Positions 9,604 through 22,656 are shown, counted from the stretch's first letter. The stretch: DNA of 64,000 nucleotides from Omphiscola glabra (GCA_964017045.1 OZ024807.1:10423893-10487892), one strand, 5' to 3'. Notes: generated by a model not told the origin, from the letters alone. Translations and numbers: made by a program.

Positions 9604-12247
9604 GGATCACGCACGTTACATTGTGGCATGTGGTTACTGTCATTGTCACAAAAACTGTTGCAGTAATCCACCTCAAGTGTTGGCGTTAGGAGTAATATGG
9701 ATGATAGCTGATTTTATTTAGAGTAATGCCGGATTAAGGAATCAGTTTTACTTGATATGCGTTTTTTTAAAATATGCAGTAACGTATGAAGAAAGGAAAG
9801 GGGGGGGGGCGCAAGTTGTGTGTGTGTGTGCGTGCGTGGGTGGGGGGGGGTGGACCTCGCCGTATGCACTATTTGTGTTTATATGGAAGCGTCTCATTTT
9901 CTGCAAAGTGCAGAAGTTTTTTTTATAGTGGAAAGTTGTTGAGAGGAAAATTCTTGTCCCGCCCGGGGCGAAACTAAACCTTCATACGCCAATGCTTATA
10001 TGACAGCCGTGTGCAGTTGCTTTCTTGTTGACAGGTCTGTCTGAGTAATTCATCACAACTCGTTACGATAACTTAAGACCAATGATCACAGTAATAAATA
10101 TGATAACATAAAAAAAAAATTAATATCATTTAAGTTAGTGTGCTTTGCAACTCACTCTTCCCCCTTACCCCCCCCCCCCCCCCCCGCCCCCTAAACCGTC
10201 CAAAAATGTATTACAATCCTTCCTTTGAATCCTAGTCCCACCTGAAATAGCATTTATGCTGGCAATATTTGTAATGCTTTTAATGATAACAGTCGCCAGG
10301 AGTATAAAAAGAATAACTCTTGATTTTTTATCACAAACGAAGTGCACTATCACTAATTATCCATATTGTGTGGATACCATCACCGCACGGCGTGTTTGCG
10401 CATGGCCCCCGACGTCTATCAAATAAGCCAAACAGAGACACACGAGTCGGAGATGAAAGCCCCAGGATCGAGCGAGGGCCGGCCATTAATATTACCTTTG
10501 GATGGGCCGATAACTCTTTGTTGCAGCGATGACGGTGATGTCCCCGACAAAAATAAAAAAATAAAATAAATAAATAACATGAAAATTTGGTGCAGACCCG
10601 CGGTTAATATGTCCTTTAATGGCGTCATGATTAGCCGGTCATACACGTATCAAACTCTCTCTCTCGCGCCATCTTCACTTGGAGAGCGCCATACAAAAAA
10701 TGGATTTACTCTGTCATTTAAGCAAGTCGGGGTGAAACGGAGCTACCGGGTACTCGAAGGAGAGGAGAGGCGTCGGGGTTTCTTTTTTTTTTTGTTTTTT
10801 TGTTTTGTTGTTAAAAGATATCTTTCTTAACATCATTGCAAGGATATTGTCCATGACCATCCACGTGACTCCACAGGTTCATAAATTGGCGCAGGGCGGT
10901 TGATGCTTGACCACTGTGGTAAACCAGAGATTCGTAACTTGGCGTAGTTTCTATCCTCGTGCAGACAGGGGCGTCACTAAAGGTTGATCTCACCCGGTGC
11001 GATAAAACCAAGGTGTCAACACCTCTGTGAGACACAAACCCCCCCCCCCCCCAAAATGGATTTTCTGCGAGTCCGTCTGCTATGATGGCATCCCCGCCCT
11101 GGAAGCGCCCCGTTTCCTAATTGACTTACCTTTCGCAAAAGATTGCAACTCATTTTTTATATGTAAAGAGGTTATGACACTGGGGTGCAAATCTTTTGCT
11201 GTCCTCTTGTGCTATATTATAATTTTTTGATATATTTAATTTTATTCGTTTTTTTTTTTGTTTGTTCGCTGATGAAGGCGTCCTGCCGACACGTTCGTTG
11301 TTTTGTTACGTTTCTTTTTTCAGGTTTAACCTTACTGTGTTTTACTAATTTCCTATTGTGCTAACCTTATTGCAGTCTCCCCCTTATTACCCTTATGACA
11401 CTGAGATGACAATTTTAGATTCAGTTAAATTTTACGTTTTTATAATTTTATTTATTTGTAAGTACCTAGGACCAGGTGTGGAAATAACGCAACGACCTTC
11501 CTCTGCACGTGTCGAGTTCGAGGAGTTAACTCCCCTCTCCCCCTTAACCCACAGGGGCATCTAATATAATTAAAGTAAATGTTTGCTGAGGTGAAATAAA
11601 TTCAATGACAGGACAACCACCGCCTTCCCTCAAAGCTCCCCCCTCCCTTTTTCAATATGTTGCGGACTATCCCATTTGTCATCTGTAATCCTTTAATCCG
11701 TCAGTGGCGGCCTTGATAGTATTATGTAAAAGAAAAACTAGTGACCTATATTTTAAAGAAAAATAGTGTTTTATTATTATTTTTTTATTTTTAAGTCTCG
11801 CCTTGGGCTCGGGCGAAGATGTCCGTAGTTTATAATGTGAACAAGAAAGTATGACCGGGGGAACCTTGAACGTTCATTCATTGAAATCTATTTATTTGTC
11901 GACGAAATTTCTTTCTATCAAATTTCCGGTAACCGTTGGTTCTAGACGTTAATTGAGACTCGCTGTTTGTCGTTAATTTTGAATGATTGTTTCATTATAT
12001 TTAGCGAGTGTGTGTTGTGTATAGGAAATAACCAATGTTTTTTTTTATTTTTTGGAATCATGGATACTTGCATGAGTCTGGTGAAGCCGCAATCACCACG
12101 AGAGGCCTCTGAACTAGGGCCCATGTCTTAAGCAATGTAATATTATGTTGGTATCGGGCTACCAGCATCAAGATGCACATGTAACAGTTATAAATTTTCT
12201 TTAAACCATTTAAAAAAAATAAAAACACAGAAAACACGTTTCTTTTA
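9604..12247. other. 2.6 kb of mostly unique sequence
   Basis: The longest stretch in the left half free of tandem arrays. It contains an 18-base C run at 10168-10185, a C run at 11040-11052, G runs near 9800-9850 and T runs near 10785. The part at 10370-10700 is more GC-balanced than its surroundings, with ATTA and GATA-like words. A CTGATGA...GACAC motif lies at 11269-11300. Short overlapping frames (10320-10646) show no domain, and no splice-compatible gene structure was convincing. Confidence 0.35.
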
Positions 12248-12468
12248 CAGAGACCAATTTTCTTTGAACAGAGACCAATTTTCTTTGAACAGAAACCAAT
12301 TTTCTTTGAACAGAAACCAATTTTCTTTGAACAGAGACCAATTTTCTTTGAACAGAGACCAATTTTCTTTGAACAGAGACCAATTTTCTTTGAACAGAGA
12401 CCAATTTTCTTTGAACAGAGACCAATTTTCTTTGAACAGAGACCAATTTTCTTTGAACAGAAACCATT
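12248..12468. repeat. 21-bp minisatellite A
   Basis: Ten or more nearly identical copies of CAATTTTCTTTGAACAGAGAC (21 bp). The array is bracketed by a direct repeat AACCATTTAAAAAAAA near 12206 and 12464. Because 21 is a multiple of 3, open frames run on both strands (85-171 codons); none is credible as a gene. Confidence 0.96.
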
Positions 12469-12516
12469 TAAAAAAAAAAAGAAAACAAATTGTACCCTGG
12501 TACAATTTTCTCAAGA

Positions 12517-12830
12517 AAGATGATAGCATCCCACCAAATGATGACACAATCCCACCATAAGATGACACTATTCCAATAAATGATGACAGCATTCCACCAA
12601 AAGATGACAGCATTCCACCAAAAGATGACAACATTCCACTAAAAGATGACAGCATTCCACCAAAAGATGACAGCATTCCACCAAAAGATGACAGCATTCC
12701 ACCAAAAGATGACAGCATTCCACCAAACGATGACAGCATTCCACCAAAATATGACACCATTCAACCAAAAGATGACCCCATTCACCAATAGTTGACATCA
12801 TTCCACCAAAAGATGACACAATTCCACCAA
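12517..12830. repeat. 21-bp minisatellite B
   Basis: About 15 copies of AGATGACAGCATTCCACCAAA (21 bp), starting about 50 bp after minisatellite A and unrelated to it in sequence. The central copies are identical and the outer ones diverged, as expected for internal expansion. Minus-strand frames across it are artefacts. Confidence 0.95.
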
Positions 12831-14010
12831 ATATTGCCCCCCCCCCCCCGCCCCCCAGACCGTCGTTAGATATGCGGACAAAACAAGGTCACGGGAACAT
12901 CACTCAAACACGTGGATTATTCCTCTTTGTTGCCTACACGATGTTTAACCAGCGGTTTCCCCGAATCTCTCACCCCCCCCCCCCTCCGCAACCCCCGCCC
13001 TGTCATAAGCTAAATTTAGATTGTTTCAACATTGAGGTCAGGCCTGCATTATTTAAATATGCTCATATAGCGTCGGTCAATGTTTACATTTGCCGGCAAG
13101 CTCGAGAAGTCGGGATAAAATCTTGACATCAGAAACCGAAGACAAATACCAGTGTTTGTCGCCTCATTGTCACCCATACAGTGGCTAACACCACACACAA
13201 ACTATGGGCTCCTTGGTGTTTTTACTATTGAAATTAAGTCAGAGGCTGTCGCCATGCCACACTAACTTTTTTTATAGAGAACAACCCCGCCCCCCCCCAA
13301 CCAAACTGTGGTGTGCCGTCATCGTTGAGATAAATGTGCCGCAAGTTTTATGACGAAGCGCGCAATATGGTCGCCTGCACTAAGCAAATACTCTCTCTGT
13401 TACACTCGTTAGGTGCGCCCGGCAAATGTTACACTTATTTGTTCAGTGGTGGTATTCTTAACATAGCAGTGTCCGGCAGGCGCCTGCATGGGGGTAGGGG
13501 GGATCGCTCGTTTTTAAGCGGCAGCTGATTGGACATCACGTATGAACCGAACGTGATGATCCTCTATTTAGTTATGATCTTGAAACACGCGCGGTTTTTT
13601 GTTTTTGTGTGTGTGTGGGGGGGGGGGGCATGTTTGCTCATCATTGGGGGCCTCTACAATGTTTCTGTTTAAAATGAAATCGTCATTATATGAATATGTC
13701 GTCTTCTTAAATATATATATATATATATTATATATAACGCACCTAATTAGAGTGAGGAGTTTTAAAAAAATGTTTTTGATAAATTCATCCATCCATCTCT
13801 GTGGCGACACAGTCCATATAGGGCTTTGGCCTTTCATCACCACTTCCTTCCACTCAGACCTGACTAGTGCTTTTCTTTTCCATGCTTGGATTCCTCGTTG
13901 TTGTAGAACTTTTTCCACATCATCCATCCATCTAAGTCGTGATCTGTCTGATGAATTCAGTTGACGTCAAAGTATGATGACGTGTCGCTGCTATGACACG
14001 TTTGAAGACA
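12831..14010. other. Unique sequence with C runs and TA tract
   Basis: Contains C runs (12837-12849, 12974-12985), a G run at 13617-13628 and a (TA)n tract near 13711-13728. Opposite-strand frames overlap at 13568-13964 (119 and 121 codons) and neither shows a domain. No gene recognised. Confidence 0.4.
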
Positions 14011-14268
14011 AAACTGGTGAAACTGCTCGTGGTGAAACTGCTTTTGGGGAAACTGGTCGTGTTGAAACTGCTCGTGGTGAAACTGCTTGTGCTCGTGGTG
14101 AAACTGCTTGTGCTCGTGGTGAAACTGGCCATTTTGAAACTGCTCGTGTTAAAACTGCTCGTAGTGAAACTGCTCGGGGTAAAACTGCTCGTGGTGAAAC
14201 TGCTCGGGGTGAAACTGCTCGTGGTGAAACTGCTCGTAGACAAACTGCTCTTAGTGAAACTGCTCGTC
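14011..14268. repeat. 15-bp minisatellite
   Basis: About 17 copies of a 15-bp unit TGCTCGTGGTGAAAC. Frames are open on both strands (98-168 codons) because 15 is a multiple of 3. They encode monotonous GETAR-, VVKLL- and TSSF-type repeats and are not supported as genes. Confidence 0.94.
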
Positions 14269-14588
14269 TTCTCCACTGAAAATTCAAACGACAGTTTGTT
14301 GATGTTCAAACAACCCGCCGCGTGATTCTCACCTGATGATATCGGCGTCTGATCTTTGTTGAGTGTTTCCTCACCTGGACTCGAGGACTTAAGACTCAAA
14401 CAGAGAACTGAGCCAAGTAGGCGACGTGTGGGCCGCATGATGATCTAGATCTATGCCACTTTCCCGAACCTTAACTCCTTTCCACCTCATGGAAACATTG
14501 TTTTCAATGGACCTCTATTCTTTCAAGACTTGTAGCTTCCCAACCAATAAAAGGTTCTAATTTAGCGACTGCTGCAAAGTCAAAGACG
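14269..14588. other. Unique sequence, no feature recognised
   Basis: Complex spacer between two arrays; no motif, transposon end or gene recognised. Confidence 0.4.
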
Positions 14589-14805
14589 CAAGCTGTATTT
14601 CGTTGTGCATGAGCTGAGTCTCGTGGTGCACAAGCCGTGTCTCGTGGCGCACAAGCCGTGTCTCGTGGTGCACAAGCCGTGTCTCGGGGGTGCGCAAGCC
14701 GAGTCTTGGGGGTGCACAAACTGAGTCTCGTGGTGCACAAGCCGTGTCTCGGGGATGCGCAAGCCGAGTCTTGGGGGTGCACAAACTGAGTCTCGTGGTT
14801 CACAT
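14589..14805. repeat. 21-bp minisatellite with 63-bp higher-order unit
   Basis: Units of 21 bp close to GTCTCGTGGTGCACAAGCCGT. In the right half a trimer of three distinct 21-bp variants (CGCAAGCCGAGTCTTGG, ACAAACTGAGTCTCGT, ACAAGCCGTGTCTCGG) is repeated as a 63-bp block. Minus-strand frames over the array are periodic artefacts. Confidence 0.92.
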
Positions 14806-14934
14806 TGTGGGGAAAACTGTCCAAAGAAAGGAAGTTACAAGCTTTTTGGTCAATATTGGTGTCATGGGACGGTCTAGCAAAGAATATCACTTCAAAGGGG
14901 GTATGCCCCCTACCCTCGTTCGCTTCCTTTTCCA

Positions 14935-16330
<1,396 letters not shown>

Positions 16331-16332
16331 AA

Positions 16333-16460
16333 ATCCATCCATCCATCCATCCATCCACCCACCCACCCATCCATCAATCCATCAATCCATCCATCCATCC
16401 ATCCACCCACCCATCCATCCATCCATCTCCGTCCCTCCGTCCCTCCATCCGCCCGCCCGC
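16333..16460. repeat. (CATC)n / (CACC)n / (CCGT)n compound microsatellite
   Basis: Follows directly on the CTAT tract with ATCC/CACC tetranucleotides, ending in CCGTCCCT and CCCGCC words. This looks like stepwise motif change within one compound microsatellite. Confidence 0.93.
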
Positions 16461-18002
16461 CTTTTTTTGTCAATGTGTTTAAAAATGTTACAGGTTTAAA
16501 AAAACCTAAGACATTGATATGTGCAAATATACATTTAAATAGAAGGAATGCTACAATGTTTTAAATATATTTTATGTCTGTGACACCTTGTCTCAAATAA
16601 AATTTAAAAAAATAAATGAATAAGTTGAATACGTGACATCCCTTGACATGACACAAACAACAAGACGTGTCTTGAACTATGCAGCTTACAAAACGTATTC
16701 TTCGTATTCAATCCCTGCAGTCGCATTGGCATTTTAAATATCCAATTGAAACAGACTATATTTACGGATACGGGATTTATTGTATTATAATTAAAGGCCC
16801 CGAAGCTGAGACTAATTTTAATAACTTCAAAATGTGGGCCCCTCATGTCATACATTTCTCCCCCCTCACTGACCGACTTACGCCACTGATTGATTGCGTC
16901 GACCTGATTGTCTGATCCACAGACGCCGAATTTTTGGTTTTTTTTTTTTTTTTTCTCGCGGGCCGTAATCTACAGTCAACGGGCTTAGGTGACGCCCTTG
17001 GCGGAGCTTGAACCGAAAATCGTCTGAACTGGATGAGGATACGCCGAGGGCTAGGGACCTCGTAACGGAGTCATAAATAAAACCGTGTGGCGCGCATAAT
17101 CGAGGAATCGTGCTGTTGGAGAATGCGCAATATTCCCGCTCGGAGTGGTGATGCACATTTTGAGAACTGGAATAATGAATTAAGTAATAGACTAGTTAGC
17201 TAGCATTTTGTAAGTTGACATACCTATACTATGTGTCATTAGCGATGTAGCGAGAAAATTTAATCGAGATGTTTATCTAGCCTTCTGCGTCTGATCTATT
17301 TGGCAGTAATTTTCATGGGCAAGTTACAATTTTATTTCAACGATAAGATTCTTTTAGTGAACCAAATAAATGGAGATTTTAAAAAAAAAAAAAGTGTTTG
17401 GTGTTATTATGTTGTGCGTATTCATTTGCATCACATAGATAAGTGAATAATATTATCAAGACAACATTTTAAAAGTAGAAAAATCGAAACACAAGACATG
17501 AAGTGTTTCTCAAATGTACACAGAAGTCAGCCATCATGTACTATAAAACTCCACTACCTGAGTTGCGACAATTTTTACTTTAAGGGGAGTTAATTAGATT
17601 TTGTAACTGCTGGGGAGCACGCTGATGAATTCAGGGGGGGGGGGACGACCGATTTAACTAGCCACATAAAGTCAAACATAGTATTGTAAAATAAACAACA
17701 AAACATTATTTAAATTTGTATTTAACCATTTAACTACCACACTTTATTTTAAAAGAATAAAAATAACTATGGTCAATATATTATACTGTCACCTGAAAGG
17801 CCGATGTTAGCAGCGATGTTAGCCGATGTTAAGGATAGACGTGAGTCGACCATTTGGTGACAAGCTTTGATCATGATAAACCAATCTAAAAAATATATTG
17901 GCAGTAATGTTTGCAAATTAAGTCTATGAGACGCACAATCTACGGATCTGCCCGGATGCCTACGACGACAACCTACGATTTCCGTCAATACAGCGCCGAT
18001 AC
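16461..18002. other. Unique AT-rich sequence
   Basis: No arrays. There is a long T run (16938-16954), an A run near 17381 and a G run (17634-17644). A CTTACGCCACTGA word at 16877-16890 resembles the terminus of the GGCGTA transposon family but has no partner end. Short frames show no domain. Confidence 0.4.
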
Positions 18003-18442
18003 GGCCATCTATTTAATGTGGACCTGTTGTGGCCATCTACTTAATGTGGAGCTCTAGTGGCCATCTACTTAATGTGAAGTTCTTTTGGCCATCTACTTAA
18101 TGTGGAGTTCTTGTGGCCATATACTTAATGTGGAGCTCTAGTGGCCATCTACTTAATGTGAAGTTCTTTTGGCCATCTACTTAATGTGGAGTTCTTGTGG
18201 CCATCTACTTAATGTGGAGCTCTAGTGGCCATCTACTTAATGTGGAGTTCTTGTGGCCATCTACTTAATGTGGAGTTCTTGTGGCCATCTACTTAATGTG
18301 GAGCTCTAGTGGCCATCTACTTAATGTGAAATTCTTGTGGCCATCTACTTAATGTGGAGTTCTTGTGGCCATCTACTTAATGTGGAGCTCTAGTGGCCAT
18401 CTAATTAATGTGGAATTCTTGTTGCCATCTACTTAATGTGCA
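18003..18442. repeat. 28-bp minisatellite with exact 84-bp higher-order repeat
   Basis: About 16 copies of GGCCATCTACTTAATGTGGA plus an 8-base variable tail. The GCTCTAGT tail (creating GAGCTC) recurs at 18051, 18135, 18219, 18303 and 18387, exactly 84 bp (three units) apart. Between these come GTTCTTTT- and GTTCTTGT-tailed units. This is a genuine higher-order repeat over five periods. Confidence 0.97.
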
Positions 18443-19344
18443 TCTCTTACGTTTCAGCATACCCTGGTTGTACAAGGTCCCTAAACTTCAAACCTCATGG
18501 GGTCATTTATTGTTTAGCTATTGGCGATACATTTATTCAGCAGCTCTTTCATTCATTACAATACTACTTGAAACCCCCACCCCTTTTGTAGTGTGAGAAC
18601 CTCTGATCCATTAGTCCCCACAGCCCTCGAGTAGATTTTCCTTTACCGGCGAATCTCGGCAGTCGATGGCCGTTTAAAAATAATTACCCCGTTTGCCGTA
18701 CACGTCAAGTTACGATGGGCGTGAATACGGCAAATCGGATGATTAGTCCACGTGAACTGGATTAACCACGTCCTGCCAAAGACACAGCCGTCCTGTCAGC
18801 CTTTCATTAATGCCACGTCACTGATGTCATGTCATATCAGCGCGTCATGCTGGCTAATGACTAACAATTTAGAACGTCACATCTTGTTTCTCGTTGCTGG
18901 TCAGACTTTATACAGTAAGCGAGTCGGTCCTTCAATTGGCCGTTGGTGCGGCGAGCCTCACGACCGCAGAGACGTCTGCCTCCGGATGGGTCGGGAGTGA
19001 TACATTTCAGTGAATCTCATTTCATCTTCCACGGCGGCGGGTCTCCGTACAACAATCTCTGAGTATCTTGAATCCTCATGATAACCTCTCTTGATGCTCT
19101 GTCTCTGGCCCACAAATCTGAATAACTTTTCAAAGTGTCCAGCTATTTCTCTCTCCATTCGCTTACTCATGACTTTTTTTTGGCCCCCATTACACCAAGA
19201 CTTTTTTTTTCATGATCTGACGCTGATAATAACGAAAACATAAAATAGGCAACACGTCCCAATTTGCACAAACACCTGTAGATATCGAGTTATCAAAGAT
19301 AACTTTATTGCACACCAAGTAAACAATAAATATAATATGAATGT
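18443..19344. other. Unique sequence, balanced composition
   Basis: Complex DNA without arrays. Short frames of 62-82 codons (18408-18596, 18752-19000, 18958-19170) lie on both strands and lack recognisable motifs. No gene called. Confidence 0.4.
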
Positions 19345-19632
19345 GCACCGACGTATCAAAGATAACTTGATTGCACCGACTTGTCAAAGATAACTTGATT
19401 GCACCAAGGTATCAAATATAACTTGATTGCACCGATGTATCAAAGATAACTTCCCGGCGTATCAAAGATAGCTTGATTGCAACGAGGTATCAAAGATATC
19501 TGTATTGTACACTAAGGTATCAAAGATAACTGTATTGTACACTGAGGTATCAAAGATAATCGTATTGTACACTGAGGTATCAAAGGTAACTGTATTGTAC
19601 ACTGAGATATCAAAGATAACTTGAATACACAC
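19345..19632. repeat. 28/30-bp minisatellite
   Basis: Degenerate units share GGTATCAAAGATAACT. The left part uses a TGATTGCACCGA linker and the right part a GTATTGTACACTGA linker, so there are two subfamilies. Minus-strand frames across it are periodic artefacts. Confidence 0.9.
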
Positions 19633-19887
19633 CGCAGTGGATGACATGGCGCTGGTCAGATCGATATCCAAACATAATTGGTCCATTCATAGCCACCAGC
19701 CAATCATTTTTTGTTGTTGTTTTGTTTTGGGGTGGGGGGTGGGGCAAGTATGACTCAGAGAAGGGGCGGTAATCGTGAGAGAAGGGGAAGTAACTGTGCT
19801 GGATTTGAAAGATTAGCTCATTATCCCGATCATCATGGACATGAATCATGGAACATAGTAGTCCTCGAGGCCTTATCATTAGTGTAC

Positions 19888-20155
19888 CCTTTTCAGTGTA
19901 TAGTCTTCAAGGTGCTGTTCTCAGTGTGCTGTCTTCAATGTGCTGTCCTAAGTGTGCTTTCCTTTGTGGGTTGTCTTTATTGTGATTGTCCTCAGAATCA
20001 TTTCCAATGTGTTGTCCTCGTTCTTTACGGTGTGTCGTCTTCGATGTGCTGTCTTCGATGTGCTGTCTTTAGTGATTTGTCCTCAATGAGCTGTCCTTAG
20101 TTTCCTGTACGATATGTTGTCTTCGATGCGCTTTCCTGTGTGCTGTCCTCACCTG
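19888..20155. repeat. Degenerate ~14-bp minisatellite
   Basis: Irregular repeats of TGTCTTCGATGTGC-like units with GTCCTCAGTG variants. The units are strongly diverged, so this is probably an old array. Confidence 0.75.
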
Positions 20156-20926
20156 TCGTCATCTACCCGATGTAATCAATTACTGTGTAAAGATATTTCC
20201 CAATAACGTACTTTATATTATTATGTTTCGTCGGTGAATTCCATCGCCTGTTGCTTTCATGAACGTTCATCTTTCATGTCTCATGTATGGTGTAAGACAG
20301 TTCAAAATAAGACACCTGCTGTTTCAATATCTATACTTAAGTTTGCCCGAGTTTATTCTTCGTAAAACATTAGTTAAAGGCAATTCCCTCGAGTAAATAG
20401 TTCACATAACGACATTCATGCCCCCGACATTATCCGTCCCGAGGGCCCAATGAGGGTAATTTTGATGACCCACGTGCCGAATGGACACATTTTTTTGTAT
20501 GGTCTCCCCACCCCCCAACGGCCATGCACACCTGAACGCGTCGCAAACTCAATGCGTCAGTCGTTCGTTATGAAACCTGACGCTTTTTGTACATGTACAT
20601 TTTCAATTCAATCCAAAGTCTTGATAGCAGCATCGAGCATTGCTGGTGTTAATTAGAAACACGAGTGCTTCAAGTCTTAATAGAAGCTGGTGGCTTCTCA
20701 GAAGACGATCAACCACATAGCGTTGCAATGCTAAGCCGTCGTCTTTGTATAAGGTCGTCCTTTGTAGTTATAAACCATCGTAAAAAAGCGTTGGTGTCGT
20801 TAAGTTTTTTTTATGGGTAGGATGAGGATGGTTGGATACTTTTTATAGGCATGTGTCCACGCTATAAATATATATATATATATATTATGCCAATTTAATT
20901 TATAATTTCATGAATGTTTTTTGTTG
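20156..20926. other. Unique sequence with TA tract
   Basis: Complex AT-rich sequence ending in a (TA)n tract at 20868-20885. The last ten bases, TTTTTTGTTG at 20917-20926, are the left target duplication of the adjacent foldback element. Confidence 0.5.
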
Positions 20927-21359
20927 GGCTGCACCTATTGGTACCCGGGTACCAGAATTGAAAGGTTGGGATTAAAAAACGAGTTAAAATATTGTTACGT
21001 TTGTAAGACCAAGTGAGGTATCAAATGAAAGATAATTGAATGCACTTTGAAATCTTAATTCTTCAGTTTTACTAAAATAAACCACCACAAATGACATCCG
21101 AATAGCATTGAGTCTAATGGTACACGGGTGCGAATAGCGGCACTGTGTGTCTCGGTCCATTTTGACTAAATGCTATCAAGATGTCATTTGTGGTAGTTTA
21201 TTTTAGTTTAAATGAAGAATTAAGTTTACAAACGTATAGTCCATTCAATTATCTTTCATTTTATACCTCATTTGGTCTTACAAACCCAGCAATAATATTT
21301 TTAATCGTTTTTAATACCAACCTCTCACTTCCGGTACCCGGGTACCAATAGCCACTTCG
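20927..21359. mobile_element. Foldback MITE, MULE-like, copy 1
   Basis: A 433-bp element with long inverted arms of about 200 bp. It begins GGCTGCACCTATTGGTACCC and ends GGTACCAATAGCCACTTCG. Both arms contain GGTACCCGGGTACC and ATCAAATGAAAGATAATTGAA-type sequence in opposite orientation. The flanks are a perfect 10-bp duplication TTTTTTGTTG (20917-20926 and 21360-21369). A 9-10-bp duplication with long inverted termini fits Mutator-like elements best. It has no coding capacity. Confidence 0.85.
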
Positions 21360-21369
21360 TTTTTTGTTG

Positions 21370-21405
21370 TACTGATGAAGGAGTTTACCGAAACGTTTAA
21401 ATGTG
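21370..21405 (+). other. Hammerhead-ribozyme-core-like motif
   Basis: ACTGATGAAGGAGTTTACCGAAACGT combines CTGATGA and GAAAC, the two conserved core segments of hammerhead ribozymes, separated by a possible two-base-pair GG/CC stem. The first pair of stem II would be mismatched (A with C), and I cannot build convincing stems I and III. It is therefore a motif match only, perhaps a relic from a retroelement. Confidence 0.25.
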
Positions 21406-21559
21406 TAGTATGCGTAACCATGAGTAAAGTTCAACTTACATTGTTTTATTGACACAAATTGTTTGTCTCATTAATCTACATACAATCTCTATCGCAGTCC
21501 AACACTTTAGTCATCTTTTAATTGTCGTTCACGACGCAAATGTGGTAACAATTATAGCT

Positions 21560-21750
21560 TCACGGCGAGGGTTGGGGGGGGGGGGGGGGGGTAGAGCGTG
21601 TGTTATACACTGCCCTTATTGTGTGGTGGGGTAGAAGCGTGTGTTAAACACCGCCTTAATTGTGTGGTGGAGGTAGAAGCGTGTGTTAAACACCGCCCTA
21701 ATTGTGTGCTGGGGTGGGAGCGTGTGTTACACACTGCCCTTATTGCGGTC
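21560..21750. repeat. ~42-bp tandem repeat, about four copies
   Basis: Units contain GAAGCGTGTGTTAAACACC followed by GCCCTAATTGTGTGGTGGGG. The GTGTTAAACAC core is a short palindrome in each unit. The array opens with a G run at 21576-21591. Confidence 0.85.
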
Positions 21751-22189
21751 TCACTGTGATATTTTAGTTAAATCTATATTGAAAGCTGAAATAGTTACAA
21801 TTTAAAATATTTTAGTATTTTTGCTGTCTCAACGTAATCCAACAATTGATCACGAAAAATTCCTCTAGCAAGGGCGTACACATATATTATGTTAATAAGG
21901 CGTAACGAGATGCGCTGAAACAAAAAAAAATTATGCAGGCGAGGGTGAATTCTATAAACCGAGGACCCCCCGAGTTGTGCAAGTGGCAAGATTAATCTCG
22001 TGTCGGAGGTAAGAGTGATAGGTCCTGTCTTGACAAGCAACTTCACTGCAGGCGACAATGTGGGTCCATAGGGCATGCCTGGATGTGGGTGTTCGGAGGG
22101 GCATGATCTGTATCAGGGGTTCGCCCCTCACGTAACAATTACCCCGCCCTAGTATCACAGTCTGGCACATGATTGCACAGGTTACCTGA
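21751..22189. other. Unique sequence, no feature recognised
   Basis: Complex AT-rich DNA. The minus-strand frames at 21795-22212 are short and lack domains. Confidence 0.4.
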
Positions 22190-22455
22190 GATTTGTTTGA
22201 AAGAAATTTCATCGACGGAAAATTGATCGACGGAAATTTGATCGATCGAAAATTTGGTCGAATCTTTCTTTCAGTTCACGCGTTAAAATGTTTGTCAAAT
22301 TTCTTTTTGAACGCACTATACTATATAGTAAAACAAGATAAGGCATTAAAAAAATCAAATTAGACGCAAAATTTTAACGTGTGAACTGAAAAAAAGATTT
22401 GACCAAATTTCTGTTCGATCAAATTTTCGTCAATCAATTTTCCGTTTAAACAAAT
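22190..22455. mobile_element. Foldback element with ~75-bp inverted arms
   Basis: The left arm (about 22210-22290) and right arm (about 22366-22448) are imperfect reverse complements. They share AAAATTGATCGACG, AAATTTGATCGA, AATTTGGTC and CAGTTCACGCGTTAAAAT. Arm similarity is high by eye, with an AT-rich loop of about 75 bp between. No target duplication was identified, so it could be a MITE or a secondary inverted duplication. Confidence 0.75.
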
Positions 22456-22641
22456 GTCCAGATACGAATTACAAATGGATAGATTATGGATACGACTTAT
22501 AAACGAATGTGAAATTTCGGGAGCCATGCCCACGAGCGCTTCGTTACAACAACCCGCGTTATGGCTGGACACGTAATAACGGGGTACCGATGTAACTATT
22601 GTTTGTATATCGGCCACACCACGTGAGTTTGGGGTAAAACT

Positions 22642-22656
22642 CCCCCCCCCCCCCCC
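22642..22656. repeat. Poly-C run (15)
   Basis: Uninterrupted homopolymer of 15 C residues, one of several of this size in the window. Confidence 0.9.
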
